A DNA stretch of 64,000 bases from Shumkonia mesophila (GTDB lineage: Bacteria > Pseudomonadota > Alphaproteobacteria > Rhodospirillales > Shumkoniaceae): contig NZ_JAOTID010000001.1 in NCBI RefSeq assembly GCF_026163695.1, positions 682,001 through 746,000 on the forward strand, read 5' to 3'. The stretch's first letter is position 1; each line of letters begins with the position of its first letter. Below are positions 26,949 through 37,228 of this stretch, piece by piece. Both the position numbers and the translations under genes were made by a program. The notes below the pieces were generated by a model that was not told the origin of the DNA, searched no databases, and saw only the letters and a list, made by a program, of their open reading frames with translations.

Positions 26949-27659
26949 ATGCCCCGTCCGACCAATCGCATCTTCGTCGCCGTCGATACCACCGATCCCG
27001 GGCGGGCGGCAGACCTGGCGGCCGACCTCGGCGGGCTGGTCGGCGGCCTCAAGCTGGGCAAGGAGTTCTTCACCGCCAACGGCCCGCAGGGCGCGCGCCG
27101 GGTGATCGACGCCGCCGGCTTGCCGCTGTTCCTCGACCTCAAGTTCCACGACATCCCCAACACGGTGGCCGCCGCGGTGCGGGCCGCGTTGCCGCTGCAT
27201 CCCTTCATGCTCGACGTCCACGCCGCCGGCGGCCCCGCCATGATGCGCGCCGCCGCCGCGGCCGCCGCCGAGGCCGGGCCATCGCGCCCGCTGGTGCTGG
27301 GCGTCACCGTGCTGACCTCGCTCACCGACGACGATCTGGCGGCGATGGGGGTCGCCGGCAAGACCACCGAGCAGGTGGTCCGCCTGGCCCGCCTGGCCCA
27401 GGAATGCGGCCTCGACGGCGTCGTCTGCTCGGCCAAGGAAATCGTCGCCCTGCGCGGCGCCTGCGGCGCCGGCTTCAAGCTGGTGGTGCCGGGCATCCGT
27501 CCGGCCTGGGCCGCCGCCGACGACCAGCGGCGCATCGTCACGCCCGGCGAGGCCATGGCGCTGGGCGCCGACTTCCTGGTCATCGGCCGGCCGATCACCG
27601 GCGCCGCCGACCCCGCCGAGGCGGCGCGGCGCATCGCCGACGAGATCGGCCGCTCGTGA
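26949..27659 (+). CDS. pyrF: Orotidine 5'-phosphate decarboxylase
   Basis: 236 aa TIM-barrel enzyme making UMP in pyrimidine synthesis. The catalytic Asp-Lys-Asp pattern is in [14 protein letters not shown]. The substrate phosphate-gripping end VVPGIRP, then [14 protein letters not shown], is complete. GAGGGATCGAC precedes the ATG. The TGA shares its last base with the start of trpF, so the pair is translationally coupled. Confidence 0.96.
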   Translation: MPRPTNRIFVAVDTTDPGRAADLAADLGGLVGGLKLGKEFFTANGPQGARRVIDAAGLPLFLDLKFHDIPNTVAAAVRAALPLHPFMLDVHAAGGPAMMRAAAAAAAEAGPSRPLVLGVTVLTSLTDDDLAAMGVAGKTTEQVVRLARLAQECGLDGVVCSAKEIVALRGACGAGFKLVVPGIRPAWAAADDQRRIVTPGEAMALGADFLVIGRPITGAADPAEAARRIADEIGRS

Positions 27660-28300
27660 TGGGTGTCGACGTCAAGATCTGCGGGCTGAGCACGCCCGAG
27701 GCTGTCAAAGCGGCCGCGGCGGGCGGCGCCCGCTACATCGGCTTCGTCTTCTTTCCGCCGTCGCCACGCTTCGTCAAGCCGGCCGTGGCCGCCGAACTGG
27801 GGGGATACGCCAACGGCGACATCGTCCGGGTCGGCCTGACGGTCGATGCCGACGACGCCGCGCTCGCCGATATTGTTGCTCATGCCCGCATCGATCGCCT
27901 GCAACTGCACGGCCGCGAAAGCCCCGAGCGGGTGGCCGAGGTGCGCCGCCGTTTCGGCCTGCCGGTGATCAAGGCATTGCCCATCGCCGGGCCGGACGAC
28001 GTGGCCGCCGCGCGGACCTACGAAGAAGTGGCCGACATGCTGCTGTTCGACGCCCGGCCGCCGGCCGGGGCCGACCGTCCGGGCGGCAACGCCCTTTCCT
28101 TCGACTGGCGCCTGCTGGCCGCCGCGACGTGGCGACGGCCGTGGATGCTGGCTGGCGGCCTGACCGCCGCCAACCTGGCCGAGGCGGTGCGCCAGAGCGG
28201 GGCCGGGGCGGTCGACGTGTCCTCGGGGGTCGAAGACCAGCCGGGGGTCAAGAACGTGCTGAAAATCCAGGAATTTCTGCAAGCGGCGGGGCGCTGCTGA
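27659..28300 (+). CDS. trpF: Phosphoribosylanthranilate isomerase
   Basis: 213 aa TIM-barrel enzyme of tryptophan biosynthesis (Amadori rearrangement of phosphoribosylanthranilate). The active-site Cys is in [12 protein letters not shown] and the general acid Asp in LFDARPPAG. The phosphate-binding end reads [15 protein letters not shown] and VDVSSGVED. The start codon overlaps the pyrF stop by one base. Confidence 0.96.
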   Translation: MGVDVKICGLSTPEAVKAAAAGGARYIGFVFFPPSPRFVKPAVAAELGGYANGDIVRVGLTVDADDAALADIVAHARIDRLQLHGRESPERVAEVRRRFGLPVIKALPIAGPDDVAAARTYEEVADMLLFDARPPAGADRPGGNALSFDWRLLAAATWRRPWMLAGGLTAANLAEAVRQSGAGAVDVSSGVEDQPGVKNVLKIQEFLQAAGRC

Positions 28301-28369
28301 ACGAACCGTGTCGGCCTCGCCGCCGGCGGCGAAACAAAGAACTCCGTTTTGCCGCGACTTTGTGGTTTA

Positions 28370-28392
28370 TTACCGGCCCGCGGGAGGGGCCG
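28370..28392 (+). other. Intercistronic hairpin before trpB
   Basis: ACCGGCCC (28370-28377) and GGGCCGGT (28385-28392) form an 8-bp perfect GC-rich stem with a 7-base loop, in the 131-base gap between trpF and trpB and 40 bases before the trpB ATG. No U-run and no obvious Trp-rich leader peptide. It could be a processing site or weak attenuator. Confidence 0.4.
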
Positions 28393-28431
28393 GTTTCGCC
28401 CATTCCCGAGGACCACCCGGATCAACGCACG

Positions 28432-29652
28432 ATGGACAGCATGGATAAGCCGAACACCTATCGCGGCGGGCCCAACGAGCACGGGCATTTCGGCATCTAC
28501 GGCGGCCGCTACGTCGCCGAGACGCTGATGCCGCTCATCCTCGAGGTCGAGCGCGCCTACGAGGCGGCCAAGGCCGACCCCACCTTCGCCGCCGAGATGG
28601 ACGGCTATTTCAAGACCTACGTGGGAAGGCCGAGCCCGCTCTACTTCGCGGAACGGATGACCGCCGAGTTCGGCGGCGCCCGCATCTATCTGAAGCGCGA
28701 GGACCTCAACCACACCGGGGCGCACAAGATCAACAACTGCGTCGGCCAGGCGCTGTTGGCCCGCCGCATGGGCAAGCGGCGCATCATCGCCGAAACCGGG
28801 GCCGGCCAGCACGGCGTCGCCACCGCCACCGTCTGCGCGCTGTTCAACCTTCCGTGCGTCGTCTACATGGGCAAGACCGACATCGAGCGCCAGGCGCCCA
28901 ACGTCTTTCGCATGAAGATGCTGGGGGCCGAGGTGCGCCCCGTCACCTCGGGCTCGGCGACGCTGAAGGACGCCATGAACGAGGCGCTGCGCGACTGGGT
29001 CGCCAATGTCGAGGACACCTACTATCTGATCGGCACCACCGCCGGGCCGCACCCCTATCCATCGATGGTGCGCGATTTCCAGTCGGTGATCGGCGAAGAA
29101 GTGCGCCAGCAGATGCGGGAGGCCGAGGGCCGGCTGCCCGACACCCTTTTGGCCTGCATCGGCGGCGGCTCCAATTCCATGGGTCTCTTCCATCCCTTTC
29201 TCGACGAGCCAACCGTTCGCATCGTCGCCGTCGAGGCGGCCGGAGAAGGCATCGCCACCGGCAAGCACGCCGCCAGCCTGGCGGCGGGCAGGCCCGGCGT
29301 GCTGCACGGCAACCGCACCTACCTGCTGCAGGACGCCGACGGCCAGATCGAGGAGGCCCATTCGGTGTCGGCCGGCCTCGACTATCCCGGGATTGGTCCC
29401 GAGCACGCCTGGCTGCACGACGTCGGGCGCGTCGAATACGTTTCCATCACCGATGCCGAGGCCGTCGCCGCCTTCCATCAATGCACCCGGCTGGAGGGCA
29501 TCATCCCGGCGCTGGAATCGGCCCACGCCGTCGCCCATGCCGTCAAGCTGGCGCCCACCCTGGGGCCCGACAACCTGCTGGTCGTCAACATGAGCGGGCG
29601 CGGCGACAAGGATCTCGACACCATCGCCCGGCTGGAAGGGACCACGCTATGA
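28432..29652 (+). CDS. trpB: Tryptophan synthase beta chain
   Basis: 406 aa PLP enzyme that condenses indole with serine. The PLP lysine is in [14 protein letters not shown]. The glycine-rich phosphate cup GGGSNSMG and the substrate loop [10 protein letters not shown] are intact. It acts as an alpha2-beta2 complex with TrpA, whose gene overlaps its stop by four bases. Start ATG 28432 (MDSMDKPN) is used; ATG 28441 is possible. Confidence 0.97.
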   Translation: MDSMDKPNTYRGGPNEHGHFGIYGGRYVAETLMPLILEVERAYEAAKADPTFAAEMDGYFKTYVGRPSPLYFAERMTAEFGGARIYLKREDLNHTGAHKINNCVGQALLARRMGKRRIIAETGAGQHGVATATVCALFNLPCVVYMGKTDIERQAPNVFRMKMLGAEVRPVTSGSATLKDAMNEALRDWVANVEDTYYLIGTTAGPHPYPSMVRDFQSVIGEEVRQQMREAEGRLPDTLLACIGGGSNSMGLFHPFLDEPTVRIVAVEAAGEGIATGKHAASLAAGRPGVLHGNRTYLLQDADGQIEEAHSVSAGLDYPGIGPEHAWLHDVGRVEYVSITDAEAVAAFHQCTRLEGIIPALESAHAVAHAVKLAPTLGPDNLLVVNMSGRGDKDLDTIARLEGTTL

Positions 29653-30497
29653 GCGGCGCTACCCGAATCGAGCGGCGGTTCGCCGATCTCAAGGCCAAGG
29701 GGCGGGCCGGCCTCGTCACCTTCCTGACGGCGGGCGACCCCGATCCCCGGGTGTCGGCGGAAATCCTGAAAGGTCTGCCGGCGGCGGGCGCCGACCTCAT
29801 CGAATTGGGCATGCCGTTCAGCGACCCGATGGCCGACGGCCCGGCCATCCAGAACAGCTCGCTCCGCGCACTGGCGGCCGGCATGACGCTGGAAAAGACT
29901 CTGCGCCTGGTGGCCGATTTCCGGCGCGGCGACGACGCCACGCCGATCATCCTGATGGGCTACTTCAACCCCATCTATGCCTTCGGCGTCGAGCGTTTCC
30001 TGGCGGCGGCCCGGAAGGCCGGCGTCGACGGCCTGATCATCGTCGACTTGCCGCCGGAGGAAGAGGCGGACCTGTGCCTGCCCGCCCGCAAGGCGGGGCT
30101 GAACTTCATCTTCCTGACGGCGCCGACCACCGACGACGTGCGGCTGCCGCGCGTGTTGGAGAGGGCCAGCGGCTTCGTCTACTACGTGTCGATCACCGGC
30201 ATCACCGGCACCGCCTCGGCCTCGGTCGCCAATATCGGCGCCGCCATGGCCCGCCTCAGGCGCCACACAGACCTGCCGATCGCCGTCGGCTTCGGCATCA
30301 AGACGGCCGCGCAGGCCGCCGAGGTGGCGGCGGTGGCCGATGCCGCGGTGGTCGGCTCGGCCCTGGTCAATTGCCTGGCCGCGAACCTGAATGCCGCCGG
30401 GGTTGCGGAACCGGGGCTGGTCACGGCCGTTTTGGGTATGGTGAGCGAACTGGCCGGTGGCGTCGCCGCCGGCCGCGTTCGGGAGGACGCGCGATGA
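29649..30497 (+). CDS. trpA: Tryptophan synthase alpha chain
   Basis: 282 aa TIM-barrel subunit that releases indole from indole-3-glycerol phosphate and channels it to TrpB. The catalytic Glu and Asp are in [16 protein letters not shown] and IVDLPPEEE. The motif [12 protein letters not shown] and the phosphate site [11 protein letters not shown] are present. Both ends overlap neighbours by four bases (trpB and accD), showing tight coupling. Confidence 0.97.
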   Translation: MSGATRIERRFADLKAKGRAGLVTFLTAGDPDPRVSAEILKGLPAAGADLIELGMPFSDPMADGPAIQNSSLRALAAGMTLEKTLRLVADFRRGDDATPIILMGYFNPIYAFGVERFLAAARKAGVDGLIIVDLPPEEEADLCLPARKAGLNFIFLTAPTTDDVRLPRVLERASGFVYYVSITGITGTASASVANIGAAMARLRRHTDLPIAVGFGIKTAAQAAEVAAVADAAVVGSALVNCLAANLNAAGVAEPGLVTAVLGMVSELAGGVAAGRVREDAR

Positions 30498-31477
30498 ACT
30501 GGCTGAAGAACTGGGTTCGTCCGAAACTGCGCGAGCTGGTCGGCCAGCGGGAGATCCCCGAGAACCTCTGGCACAAGTGCCCGAAGTGCGAGCAGATGAT
30601 CTTCCATCGCGATCTCGCCGCCAATCTTCGGGTCTGCCCGCATTGCGGCCACCACATGCGGCTCTCGGTCACCGAGCGCCTCAAGATGCTGTTCGACGAT
30701 GGCGCCTATCAGATCATCGAGCTGCCGGAAGCGGTCAATGACCCGCTGCGCTTTCGCGACAGCAAGCGCTATGCCGAGCGGCTGCGCGACGCCCGCAGCA
30801 AGAACGGCACCCAGGACGCACTTTCCGTGGCGCATGGCAAGATGGGCGGCATGAACGTGGTCATCGCCGCCTTCAACTTCGATTTCATGGGCGGCTCCAT
30901 GGGCATCGCCGTCGGCGAGGGCCTGCTGGCGGCGGCCCGCCTCGCCGTGGTGCAGGACGCCCCGCTCATCGTGGTCCCGGCCTCGGGCGGCGCCCGCATG
31001 CAGGAAGGCATCCTGTCCCTGATGCAGATGGTGCGCACCACGCTGGCCGTCGAGGACGTGCGCGAGGCCGGCCTGCCCTATCTGGTGGTGCTGACCGATC
31101 CGACCACCGGCGGCGTTTCGGCCTCCTTCGCCATGCTGGGCGATATTACCGTGGCCGAGCCCGGCGCGGTCATCGGCTTCGCCGGCGCCCGGGTCATCGA
31201 GCAGACCATCCGCGCCAAGCTGCCCGAGGGCTTCCAGCGGGCCGAATACCTCTACGATCACGGCATGGTCGACATCGTGGTCAACCGCCACGAGCTGCGC
31301 GCCACCCTGATCCGCATCGTCGACCTGCTGCGCAACCGCCGCCCGCCGGGGGAACTGGTGACGCTGGGCGACGCCGAGGAGGCGGCCGCCCCGGCCAAGC
31401 CGGCCCGCACGGCGGTCGCCAAGGCCTTTGCCGCCAAGGCTAAGGCCAACAAGGAAAAGGAAACGTCGGCTGAGTAG
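30494..31477 (+). CDS. accD: Acetyl-CoA carboxylase carboxyltransferase subunit beta
   Basis: 327 aa. With AccA it transfers the carboxyl group from biotin to acetyl-CoA, giving malonyl-CoA for fatty acid synthesis. The N-terminal zinc ribbon is visible as CPKCEQMIF and CPHCGHHM. The crotonase-like core includes [11 protein letters not shown] and [11 protein letters not shown]. The last 35 residues are an Ala/Lys-rich tail ([20 protein letters not shown]). The trpA-accD-folC order is characteristic of alphaproteobacteria. Confidence 0.97.
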   Translation: MNWLKNWVRPKLRELVGQREIPENLWHKCPKCEQMIFHRDLAANLRVCPHCGHHMRLSVTERLKMLFDDGAYQIIELPEAVNDPLRFRDSKRYAERLRDARSKNGTQDALSVAHGKMGGMNVVIAAFNFDFMGGSMGIAVGEGLLAAARLAVVQDAPLIVVPASGGARMQEGILSLMQMVRTTLAVEDVREAGLPYLVVLTDPTTGGVSASFAMLGDITVAEPGAVIGFAGARVIEQTIRAKLPEGFQRAEYLYDHGMVDIVVNRHELRATLIRIVDLLRNRRPPGELVTLGDAEEAAAPAKPARTAVAKAFAAKAKANKEKETSAE

Positions 31478-32750
31478 CGACCCCGTCCTCGATCGTCTGA
31501 CGCGGCTGCATCCCAAGCTTATCGATCTTTCCCTCGACCGCGTCGAGGCGCTGCTGGATCGGCTCGGCCGCCCGCACGAGCGGCTGCCGCCCGTCGTCCA
31601 CGTTGCCGGCACCAACGGCAAGGGCTCGGTCATCGCCTTCCTGCGGGCGATCCTGGAGACGGCGGGCTATCGGGTGCACGCCTACATCTCGCCGCATCTG
31701 GTGCGCTTCAACGAGCGCATTCGCGTGGCCGGGCGGCTGATCGATGACGACCGCCTGACGGCGTTGCTGGAGGAGTGCGAGGCGGTCAACGCGGGCGCGC
31801 CGGTCACCTTCTTCGAGATCACAACGGCCGCCGCCATGCTGGCCTTCGCCCGCACGCCGGCCGATGTCACCCTGCTGGAAACCGGCCTCGGCGGCCGCCT
31901 GGATGCCACCAACCTGGTACCCCGGCCGCTGCTTAGCGTCATCACCCCGATTTCCATGGACCACATGCAGTATCTGGGCGACACCCTCGAGCAGATCGCC
32001 GCCGAGAAGGCCGGCATCATGAAGGCCGGCGTTCCCTGCCTGACGGCGGCGCAGGGCCGCAAGGTGGCCCGCGTGCTGGAACGGCGGGCCGCGGCGCTGG
32101 GTACGCCGCTGGTGAAAGAGGGGGCGGACTGGTTCGTGCTCGGCCGCGGCGAGGGGGTGCTCTTCTGCGAGGGCGACCGTTCGCTGGCGTTGCCCCGCCC
32201 CGGGTTGCCCGGCAAGCACCAGGTGCATAACGCCGGGCTGGCGGTAGCCTGCGCCCGACGGATGGCGGGATTTTCCATCCCCGAGGCGGCCATCGCCGCC
32301 GGCCTCGGCGCCGTCGAATGGCCGGCCCGCCTGCAACGCCTGACGAAGGGGTCGCTCCCCGCCTTGCTGCCCGAGGGCTGGGAACTGTGGCTGGACGGCG
32401 GCCACAATCCGGGGGCCGGCCGCGTGCTGGCCGAGCATTTCCGCCACTGGCGGGACCGCCCGCTGCACCTGGTATTCGGCATGCTCACCACCAAGGACCC
32501 GATCGGCTATCTGAAGCCGCTGGCCCCGGCGGTGACCCGGCTGCGCGCCGTCGCCATTCCCGGCGAGGCCAATTCGCTGGCGGCCGAGCAGGCGGCCGGG
32601 GCCGCCTCATCGGTGGCCATCGCGGCGGCGGCGGCGCCTTCCGTCGAGGCGGCGATCCGCCAGCTGGTCGAGGCCGATGCGCGCCCGGGGCGCATTCTCA
32701 TCTGCGGTTCCCTATATCTTGCCGGAACGGTCCTTCGGGACAACGCCTGA
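31428..32750 (+). CDS. folC: Dihydrofolate synthase / folylpolyglutamate synthase
   Basis: About 426-440 aa ATP-dependent Mur-ligase-like enzyme that adds glutamate to dihydropteroate and folates. The P-loop is [45 protein letters not shown] and [12 protein letters not shown] are family signatures. The start is uncertain: the only standard start upstream is TTG 31428, deep inside accD. Sequence similarity to homologues would begin at [10 protein letters not shown], whose first codon is CTG at 31470, with AAGGAAAAGG ending nine bases before it. No ATG, GTG or TTG lies between. Coordinates use TTG 31428. Confidence 0.93.
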   Translation: MPPRLRPTRKRKRRLSSDPVLDRLTRLHPKLIDLSLDRVEALLDRLGRPHERLPPVVHVAGTNGKGSVIAFLRAILETAGYRVHAYISPHLVRFNERIRVAGRLIDDDRLTALLEECEAVNAGAPVTFFEITTAAAMLAFARTPADVTLLETGLGGRLDATNLVPRPLLSVITPISMDHMQYLGDTLEQIAAEKAGIMKAGVPCLTAAQGRKVARVLERRAAALGTPLVKEGADWFVLGRGEGVLFCEGDRSLALPRPGLPGKHQVHNAGLAVACARRMAGFSIPEAAIAAGLGAVEWPARLQRLTKGSLPALLPEGWELWLDGGHNPGAGRVLAEHFRHWRDRPLHLVFGMLTTKDPIGYLKPLAPAVTRLRAVAIPGEANSLAAEQAAGAASSVAIAAAAAPSVEAAIRQLVEADARPGRILICGSLYLAGTVLRDNA

Positions 32751-32770
32751 GCGGAGACCCATTGCATCCG

Positions 32771-33292
32771 ATGACGATAACGCTGATCACGCGCCGCCTG
32801 CACCTGCGGCCGCTGGAACCGACCGACGCCCGGCATTTCGCCCGCCTGTTCGGCGAGGACAGCGATGCCATCGCCATGACCGCCACCCTGCCCGATCCGT
32901 GCACCGTCGAAGAGGCCGGGAAATGGATCGCCAGAAGGATGCGCGATTCGCACGGCTTCGCCATCTGCCGGGCCGGCGACGGGGTATTCGTCGGGGCCAT
33001 CGGCTTTGGCGAGGTGCTGGATCGCATCGAGATGGGCTATGGCATCGGCCGCCCGTTCTGGGGCAACGGGTTCGCCACCGAGGCGGTCCGCGAGGCGGTC
33101 CGCCATGCTAAGGCCGTCGGCGTCGGCGCGCTCGAGGCCTGCACCTTTCCCAGCAATCCGGCCTCGGCCCGCGTGCTCGAAAAAAACGGCTTCAAGAACA
33201 TGGGCCGGATCACCCGCAACTATCCCCTGCGCGGCGGCCAGCGCGCGGTTTTTCGCCACGTCCTCGATCTGACCGGTCAGCCGAAACCCTAA
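32771..33292 (+). CDS. GNAT family N-acetyltransferase (RimJ/RimL-like)
   Basis: 173 aa. Acetyl-CoA dependent acetyltransferase. The N-terminal TRRLHLRPLEPTDARHFARL and the acetyl-CoA loop GYGIGRPFWGNGFATEAVREAV are typical of the RimJ/RimL subgroup. NPASARVLEKNGF is the conserved strand-helix at the C-terminus. The acceptor (protein N-terminus or small molecule) cannot be told. ATG 32771 is chosen; a TTG nine bases upstream is closer to GGAG. Followed by a hairpin shared with trxA. Confidence 0.87.
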   Translation: MTITLITRRLHLRPLEPTDARHFARLFGEDSDAIAMTATLPDPCTVEEAGKWIARRMRDSHGFAICRAGDGVFVGAIGFGEVLDRIEMGYGIGRPFWGNGFATEAVREAVRHAKAVGVGALEACTFPSNPASARVLEKNGFKNMGRITRNYPLRGGQRAVFRHVLDLTGQPKP

Positions 33293-33309
33293 GATTCGCC
33301 CGCAAACGC

Positions 33310-33335
33310 GAAGCCCCGCCGGATGGCGGGGCTTC
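33310..33335. terminator. Hairpin between converging GNAT and trxA genes
   Basis: GAAGCCCCGCC (33310-33320) pairs perfectly with GGCGGGGCTTC (33325-33335) around a four-base loop, 18 bases after the acetyltransferase stop and 26 bases after the trxA stop on the other strand. Strong 11-bp stem. The downstream U-run is poor on both sides. Confidence 0.7.
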
Positions 33336-33361
33336 GGACTTGCTTGCAGGAAGGGGAGCCG

Positions 33362-33679
33362 TCAGATGACCGACTCGACCCATTCCACCAGCTTGCTCTT
33401 GGGCAGGGCGCCGACCTTGGTGCCGGCGACTTGGCCGTCCTTGAAGATCATCAGGGTGGGGATCCCGCGCACCCCATAGTGCGAGGGCGTCGCCGGGTTC
33501 TGATCGATATTGATCTTGGCGACGGTCATGCGGTCGCTCATCTCGGTGGACAACTCCTCCAGCGAGGGGGCGATCTGCTTGCACGGACCGCACCATTCCG
33601 CCCAAAAGTCCACCAGAACCGGCTTCGACGACTGCAGGACATCGGTCTTAAACGAACCGTCGGTCACGTTCTTTGGCAT
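33362..33679 (-). CDS. trxA: Thioredoxin
   Basis: 105 aa cytoplasmic disulfide reductase. The redox site is [14 protein letters not shown] and the cis-proline loop is RGIPTLMIF. Length and fold elements are standard. It lies 108 bases downstream of addA on the same strand, the usual alphaproteobacterial addB-addA-trxA order. Confidence 0.97.
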   Translation of the reverse strand: MPKNVTDGSFKTDVLQSSKPVLVDFWAEWCGPCKQIAPSLEELSTEMSDRMTVAKINIDQNPATPSHYGVRGIPTLMIFKDGQVAGTKVGALPKSKLVEWVESVI

Positions 33680-33787
33680 CTATCCATTCCCATCAGGAGT
33701 TCTCGAACTTCTTGTATTGTCCCCCTGCGAACCTTGCCCCGCCCGAGGTTCGCCCGGCCCTGAATCTAGAGACCGGCCCCCGGACCG

Positions 33788-36700
33788 TCAAGGCGCGTGC
33801 GCATCGAGCAGGGCGTCGGGGAGCGGCATCAGGCGGGGTCCGTCGGTCCACAGAAGCGCGCAGCGGATGGGACGGTCGGGGTAGATCCGGCCGAGCGCTT
33901 GGCGATAGGCTGCCATCTGCCGAAGATAGATCGCCGGCACCGCCGCGACGTCGGCCGGCGGCGGCCGGTTGGTTTTGAAGTCGACGACCAGGACGGCCTC
34001 GGGCGTCACCACCAGACGGTCCACCTGGGCCGAGATGGTCCGGTCGCCGACGGTGCCGACCAGGGGCACCTCGGCCCGCCCGGCCGGGCCGAAGATGCCG
34101 CCGAATTCCGGATGCTCCAACACGGCCAGCGTTTCCGCCGCGATGGCCGCCTGCGTCGTCGGGTCGAGGCCGTGCACGCGCCGGGCCAGGAAGGCGGCGG
34201 CGGCGGCCGGACGCGCCGGCGGCGCCACCTGCGGCAGGGTCTGCAGCAGGGCGTGGATCAGACGGCCGCGCCGAAAGCGCAGGCCGTCGTCGCCTCCCAG
34301 CGGCGAGACCACCGGCGGTTCCTCGCCGTCGGGGTGGGACGGCGTGAGCGGACGCGGCGGGTCGGCCTCGGGCGGCGGCGGCCGAAGGACCCAGGCCGGG
34401 GGCGGGCCGGCGTCGGCGGGACGGGCCGCCGCCTCGTCGCGGCCGACGAGCGCCGCCGTCTGCGGGTCCGAAACCCGCCAGCCGGGCTCCTCGAAACCGA
34501 CGTCGACGGCTTCGGCCTTTTCCTTCAGCGCCGCCACGATGCGGTCGTACCAGCAGCCCTCGCCGCGACCGCGCGTGGTCTCCCAGCCGCAAACGTAAAG
34601 CCGGTCGCGGGCCCGCGTCATCGCCACGTAGAACAGCCGGCGGTATTCCTCCGCCTGACGCCGGCGGGCCGCCTCGCGCAGCGCCCGGCAGGTGGTTTCC
34701 TCGTTGGCCCGGAAGGCCGGCCACAGGGCGGCCGGCGGCTCGGCCTCGTGCCACAGCACGCGGGCGTCGAGCCGGGGATCGGGAACGGTGCAGGTGTCGG
34801 GCAGGAACACCACGTTGGCCTGCAGGCCCTTGGCGCCGTGCACCGTCATCACCCGCACTTCGCCGCGTCCGTGTTCGAGGTCGCGCTTGATCTCGGTCCT
34901 GCCGGCTTCCAGCCAGTGCAGGAAGCCCTGCAACGAGGGCACGTGGTCGCGCTCGTACATCTGGGCCAGGGCAAGGAACTCGTCCAGGGGATCGCCGGCG
35001 TCGACGCCGAGCCGGCCGAGGATGTGCTGCCGGCCGCCGCCCGGCCCCAGCACGTCGGAAAAGAACTCGAACGGCGGCGCGAAGTCGGCTCGGTCGAGAA
35101 GTCGGCCGAGCCCGTCGCGCGCCGCCTCCCAGCCCGGCCGTTCGCCGGCCCGGCGCTTCAGCGCCTCCCACAGGGTACCGTCGCGCCGCCAAGCCAGGGC
35201 GAACAGGTCGTCGTCGTCAAGGCCATAGAGCGGCCCCTTGAGCACCTCGGCCAGCGACAGGTCGTCCTCGGGCAGCAGCAGAAAGCGGCCCAAAGCCATC
35301 AGGTCCATCACCGCCAACTGCTCGGTCAGCACCATGCGGTCGCTGCCGGCCACCGGAATGCCGCGCTCCTTGAGGCAGCGGATCATTGCCTCTGCGAAAC
35401 GTTCCCGGCGGCGCACCAGGATCATGATGTCGCCCGGCTTGATCGGGCGGCCTTCCGATTCCAGAATTTCGCCGGCCTTCAGCCAGCCGTCGATGCGCTC
35501 GGCGATGCGCTCGGCCAGACGCACCGGCGGGCTGGCCGCCGGCAGATGGTCGAGCGGCGCGTCCCAGGGATCGGTTTCGGGGACGGGTTCCGGCTTGACC
35601 GTCGGCCAGATCTCGACGAGGCCGGCCTGGCCGTCGCGGTTCGACAGGTGGCGGATCGCCCGCCCGTGGAAGGTGACGCCGTCGGCCGCCGCGCTGCCGG
35701 CGAAGACCGCGTCGACGGCGCGCAACACCGTCCAGGTGGAGCGGAAGGACAGCGGCATCTCGACGGCCAGCCACGGCTGCCGGGCGGCCCCGGCGCGCGC
35801 GGCGAAGGCTTGGTGCATGCGCTCGAAGGCGGCGGGGTCGGCGCCCTGGAAGCTGTAGATCGACTGCTTCTCGTCGCCCACCGCGAACACGGTGCGCGGC
35901 GTGGCCCGTGCCCCGGCCCCGGCGAAGAACTCGGCGGCCAGGCCGGCCACCACGTCCCATTGCTCGGGGCTGGTGTCCTGGGCCTCATCGACCAGGATAT
36001 GATCCAGCCCGCCATCCAGCTTGTAATGCACCCACGCCGCCCGGCCGTCGGCGCGAAGCAGGCTGCGCACCTTGAGCACGAGGTCGTCGTAGTCGAGCAG
36101 CGCCCGCCCGTCCTTGAGGGCGTCGTAGGTACCGAGCAGGGCTTCGGCGAAGGTGAGCAGCGCCTCGGTGGCCTGCGCCGTGGCCACCGCCTTCAGCCGC
36201 TCGGCCAGGGCGCCGATGCGCGCCTGCTCGGCCAGCAGGATGGGCAGGACCTCGGGGTCGGCGGCCCGCGCGCCCTTGGTGACGAGCCGGCTCTCGGCCC
36301 TGGGCTCGCCGGCCTTGGTCAGGAACACCTCGGCGTAGGCGCCCATCAGGCCGTCCGTCCGCGCCGCCGGATCGCCGATCCAGGCGCGGATGGCCGCGGC
36401 CTTTTCCCGGTCGCCGGCCGTTCCGCTGTCGAGGGCACGGCACGCCCGCGACAACGCTGCCGCGTCGAAGGCCCCGTCGGCGGCGGCCTCGACCAGCACC
36501 GAAGAGGCGGTGTCCCCGGCGGCGAGGCCAAGGACGGTGCGCACCGCCCCGCCCAGGGCGGCGACCGAGCCGTGGGCGGCGATGAGGTCGCGAAGCCGGC
36601 GCCGGTTGGCCGCCAGTTCGCGGATGACGCCGTCGATGCCGGCCTCGTCGGCCAGTTCGGCCAAATGGCGGACCGCCCCGGTCAGTTCCGGATCGCGGCC

Positions 36701-37228
36701 GTCGAAGGCGCCGACCAGGGTGGCGGCGCGGGCCTCGGCCAGCAGCTCGGCGCTGGTCCTCTCGTCGATGACCTGGAAATGCGGCGCCACCGCCGCCTCC
36801 AGCGGAAACTGGCCGAGCAGCGATTCGCAGAAGGCGTGGATGGTGCGGATCTTGAGGCCGCCCGGCGCGTCCAGAACCTGGGCGAACAGGCGCCGCGCCC
36901 GCACCGTCTGCGCCGCCTCGGGGGCCTGCCCCAAAAGCTTCAACAGGTCGTCGTCAAGGGCCGCGTCGGCCATCAGGGTCCAGGCGCCCAGGCGCTCGCG
37001 CAGACGGTTGGCCATCTCGGCGGCGGCGGCCTTGGTGAAGGTCAGGCAGAGGATGCGCCCGGGCGGCGTGCCGGCCAGCAGCAGCCGGCTGATGCGGTCG
37101 ATCAGCACGCGGGTCTTGCCGGTGCCGGCGTTGGCCGACACCCACACCGAGCGGGACGGATCGGCGGCGGCGACCTGGGCGCCCAACGCGGTGCGGGTGT
37201 CGGTGGGGGCGGGGGCGCCGGGCGTCAT
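33788..37228 (-). CDS. addA: Double-strand break repair helicase-nuclease AddA
   Basis: 1146 aa UvrD-like helicase with C-terminal nuclease. With AddB it processes DNA ends for RecA loading. The Walker A motif is VSANAGTGKTRVLIDR (about residue 30), helicase motif Ia/II stretches include CLTFTKAAAAEMANR and ILVDEAQDTSPEQW, and motif VI is RRLFYVAMTRARDRLYV. The C-terminal PD-(D/E)XK nuclease appears as QVDRLVVTPEAVLVVDFKTN. ATG 37228 makes an ATGA overlap with addB; the frame is open eight codons further but this start is cleaner. Confidence 0.96.
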   Translation of the reverse strand: MTPGAPAPTDTRTALGAQVAAADPSRSVWVSANAGTGKTRVLIDRISRLLLAGTPPGRILCLTFTKAAAAEMANRLRERLGAWTLMADAALDDDLLKLLGQAPEAAQTVRARRLFAQVLDAPGGLKIRTIHAFCESLLGQFPLEAAVAPHFQVIDERTSAELLAEARAATLVGAFDGRDPELTGAVRHLAELADEAGIDGVIRELAANRRRLRDLIAAHGSVAALGGAVRTVLGLAAGDTASSVLVEAAADGAFDAAALSRACRALDSGTAGDREKAAAIRAWIGDPAARTDGLMGAYAEVFLTKAGEPRAESRLVTKGARAADPEVLPILLAEQARIGALAERLKAVATAQATEALLTFAEALLGTYDALKDGRALLDYDDLVLKVRSLLRADGRAAWVHYKLDGGLDHILVDEAQDTSPEQWDVVAGLAAEFFAGAGARATPRTVFAVGDEKQSIYSFQGADPAAFERMHQAFAARAGAARQPWLAVEMPLSFRSTWTVLRAVDAVFAGSAAADGVTFHGRAIRHLSNRDGQAGLVEIWPTVKPEPVPETDPWDAPLDHLPAASPPVRLAERIAERIDGWLKAGEILESEGRPIKPGDIMILVRRRERFAEAMIRCLKERGIPVAGSDRMVLTEQLAVMDLMALGRFLLLPEDDLSLAEVLKGPLYGLDDDDLFALAWRRDGTLWEALKRRAGERPGWEAARDGLGRLLDRADFAPPFEFFSDVLGPGGGRQHILGRLGVDAGDPLDEFLALAQMYERDHVPSLQGFLHWLEAGRTEIKRDLEHGRGEVRVMTVHGAKGLQANVVFLPDTCTVPDPRLDARVLWHEAEPPAALWPAFRANEETTCRALREAARRRQAEEYRRLFYVAMTRARDRLYVCGWETTRGRGEGCWYDRIVAALKEKAEAVDVGFEEPGWRVSDPQTAALVGRDEAAARPADAGPPPAWVLRPPPPEADPPRPLTPSHPDGEEPPVVSPLGGDDGLRFRRGRLIHALLQTLPQVAPPARPAAAAAFLARRVHGLDPTTQAAIAAETLAVLEHPEFGGIFGPAGRAEVPLVGTVGDRTISAQVDRLVVTPEAVLVVDFKTNRPPPADVAAVPAIYLRQMAAYRQALGRIYPDRPIRCALLWTDGPRLMPLPDALLDAHAP

